In this document: positions 21,444-21,831 of the stretch, piece by piece
How the letters are laid out: every line of letters starts with the position of its first letter
How positions within the stretch are numbered: the first letter of the stretch is position 1
NCBI GenBank assembly: GCA_031553685.1
Contig: JAVBLE010000071.1
Location: forward strand, 1-21,831
Length of the DNA: 21,831 nucleotides
Direction: 5' to 3'
Source of the DNA: JAFGVL01 sp031553685
Lineage (GTDB): Bacteria; Bacteroidota; Bacteroidia; Bacteroidales; Paludibacteraceae
Program-made: the position numbers and the translations under genes
Notes under the pieces: model-generated
Told to the model about the DNA's origin: nothing
What the model saw: only the letters and a program-made list of their open reading frames with translations
The model's database searches: none

Positions 21444-21674
21444 AACTTTTCGCAGAGGGTAACGAACTTTTCGCAGGCACCCGCCAACTTTTCGCGGGTT
21501 CCCTCAAAAGTTTGGCAGGCTTCCCCCAAAATTTCGCAGACACCCGCGAAAACTTGGGGGGCTTCCCCCAAAACTTCGGGGACACCCGCGAAAACTTGGG
21601 GGGCTTCCCCCAAAACTTCGGGGACACCTGCGAAAAGTTGGGGGACTTCCCCCAAAACTTCGGACACGCCCGCA
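21444..21674. repeat. 21-bp tandem repeat array, 11 units
   Basis: Eleven consecutive 21-bp units fill 231 bp. Units begin AA(A/C)... with cores AACTTTTCGC in the first three, then alternate between a type with AAAACTTCGGGGACACCCGC and a type with AAAACTTGGGGGGCTTCCCC, so the later part has a 42-bp higher-order period. TTGGGGGGCTTCCCCCAA (21554-21571) is a perfect hairpin repeated at 21596-21613 and, with GACTT in place of GGCTT, at 21638-21655. Because 21 is a multiple of three, several frames stay open on both strands; on the plus strand a frame from 21404 to 21706 reads as heptads such as LGGFPQN and FGDTREN. No promoter or ribosome-binding signal supports translation, so I call it a repeat, with coding possible but unproven. 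Confidence 0.85.
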
Positions 21675-21680
21675 TTTTTT

Positions 21681-21831
21681 GGGTCTGTTCAGGGTCTGTT
21701 CATTAAACTGTGTCAACGGGGGAAAGCTAAAAACGATTAATTTTACAACCCCTAACACAGACAAAAGAATGGACAACAAAGAATTTAATTACAATAACTT
21801 TGAGCAAGAAGCCATCGAACAACTTCGTCAA
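21681..21831 (+). mobile_element. Left end of a probable IS256-type insertion sequence
   Basis: GGGTCTGTTCA occurs twice in tandem (21681-21691, 21692-21702), followed by TTAAACTGTGTCAACGGGG. A G-rich start with CTGTGTCA inside resembles the terminal inverted repeats of many IS256-family elements. A transposase-like reading frame starts 67 bp downstream and runs off the window. The right end is not visible, so the boundaries and target duplication cannot be checked. Confidence 0.5.
21769..21831 (+). CDS. IS256-family transposase, N-terminus only (partial)
   Basis: Only 21 residues are in the window, MDNKEFNYNNFEQEAIEQLR plus one more, and the gene continues past the edge. The pattern of a short acidic N-terminus, then an aromatic-x-x-F stretch, then EAIEQLRQ resembles the start of Mutator/IS256-type transposases in Bacteroidota, where 'QLRxGK.L.GKDG' usually follows. 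The tandem terminal-repeat-like sequence just upstream supports this. With so few residues the family call is tentative; the DDE catalytic region is outside the window. Confidence 0.5.
   Translation, partial: MDNKEFNYNNFEQEAIEQLRQ

Noticed and set aside
21404..21779. Several overlapping open frames on both strands across the 21-bp repeats
   Set aside because: A repeat period divisible by three keeps many frames open by itself; no start signal or family match supports any one of them, so none is listed as a gene.

Overview
The window looks like a chromosomal segment of a Bacteroidota bacterium, most likely order Bacteroidales. The evidence is the gene order rpmB-rpmG-DUF4295-ftsY, which is characteristic of that phylum, promoters of the -33 TTTG / -7 TAnnTTTG type, almost no Shine-Dalgarno sequences, secreted TonB-dependent receptors paired with lipoproteins, and AT-rich spacers. 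No rRNA, tRNA or CRISPR array was seen.

Layout. (1) 1-1081: an accessory patch with 17-bp tandem repeats, dispersed TTCGACAAGCTCAG-type repeats, a GIY-YIG nuclease-like gene whose C-terminus is encoded by such a repeat, and a truncated RhuM-family gene. (2) 1082-2834, minus strand: rpmB, rpmG, a 50-residue DUF4295 gene and ftsY, with a hairpin terminator and a perfect 18-bp inverted repeat before ftsY. (3) 3113-5978, plus strand: kduI, a kduD-like dehydrogenase and a DUF4861 lipoprotein. Together these look like the last steps of unsaturated uronate (pectin-type) catabolism, and they end at a strong terminator. (4) 6106-7667: a family 2 glycosyltransferase and a GNAT acetyltransferase overlapping by four bases.

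(5) 7710-18978: the standout region, two tandem copies of a three-gene module. Each copy has a plus-strand gene for a secreted DNase I-like (EEP) nuclease. Divergent from it is a minus-strand pair encoding an 842-residue TonB-dependent receptor and a DUF5689/Ig/DUF5689-like lipoprotein. The same terminator stem lies just after each lipoprotein gene, and a conserved block lies in each divergent promoter region. I infer a nucleic acid or organophosphate scavenging system: the nuclease releases products, the lipoprotein captures them at the surface, and the receptor imports them. The copies have diverged unevenly, which suggests different ligands.

(6) 19035-21318: smpB and a Yip1-type membrane protein gene on the minus strand, then a DUF2007 gene and menB (menaquinone synthesis) on the plus strand. 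(7) 21319-21831: a gene-free stretch with eleven 21-bp tandem units containing regularly spaced hairpins, followed by the left end of what looks like an IS256-type insertion sequence that runs off the window.
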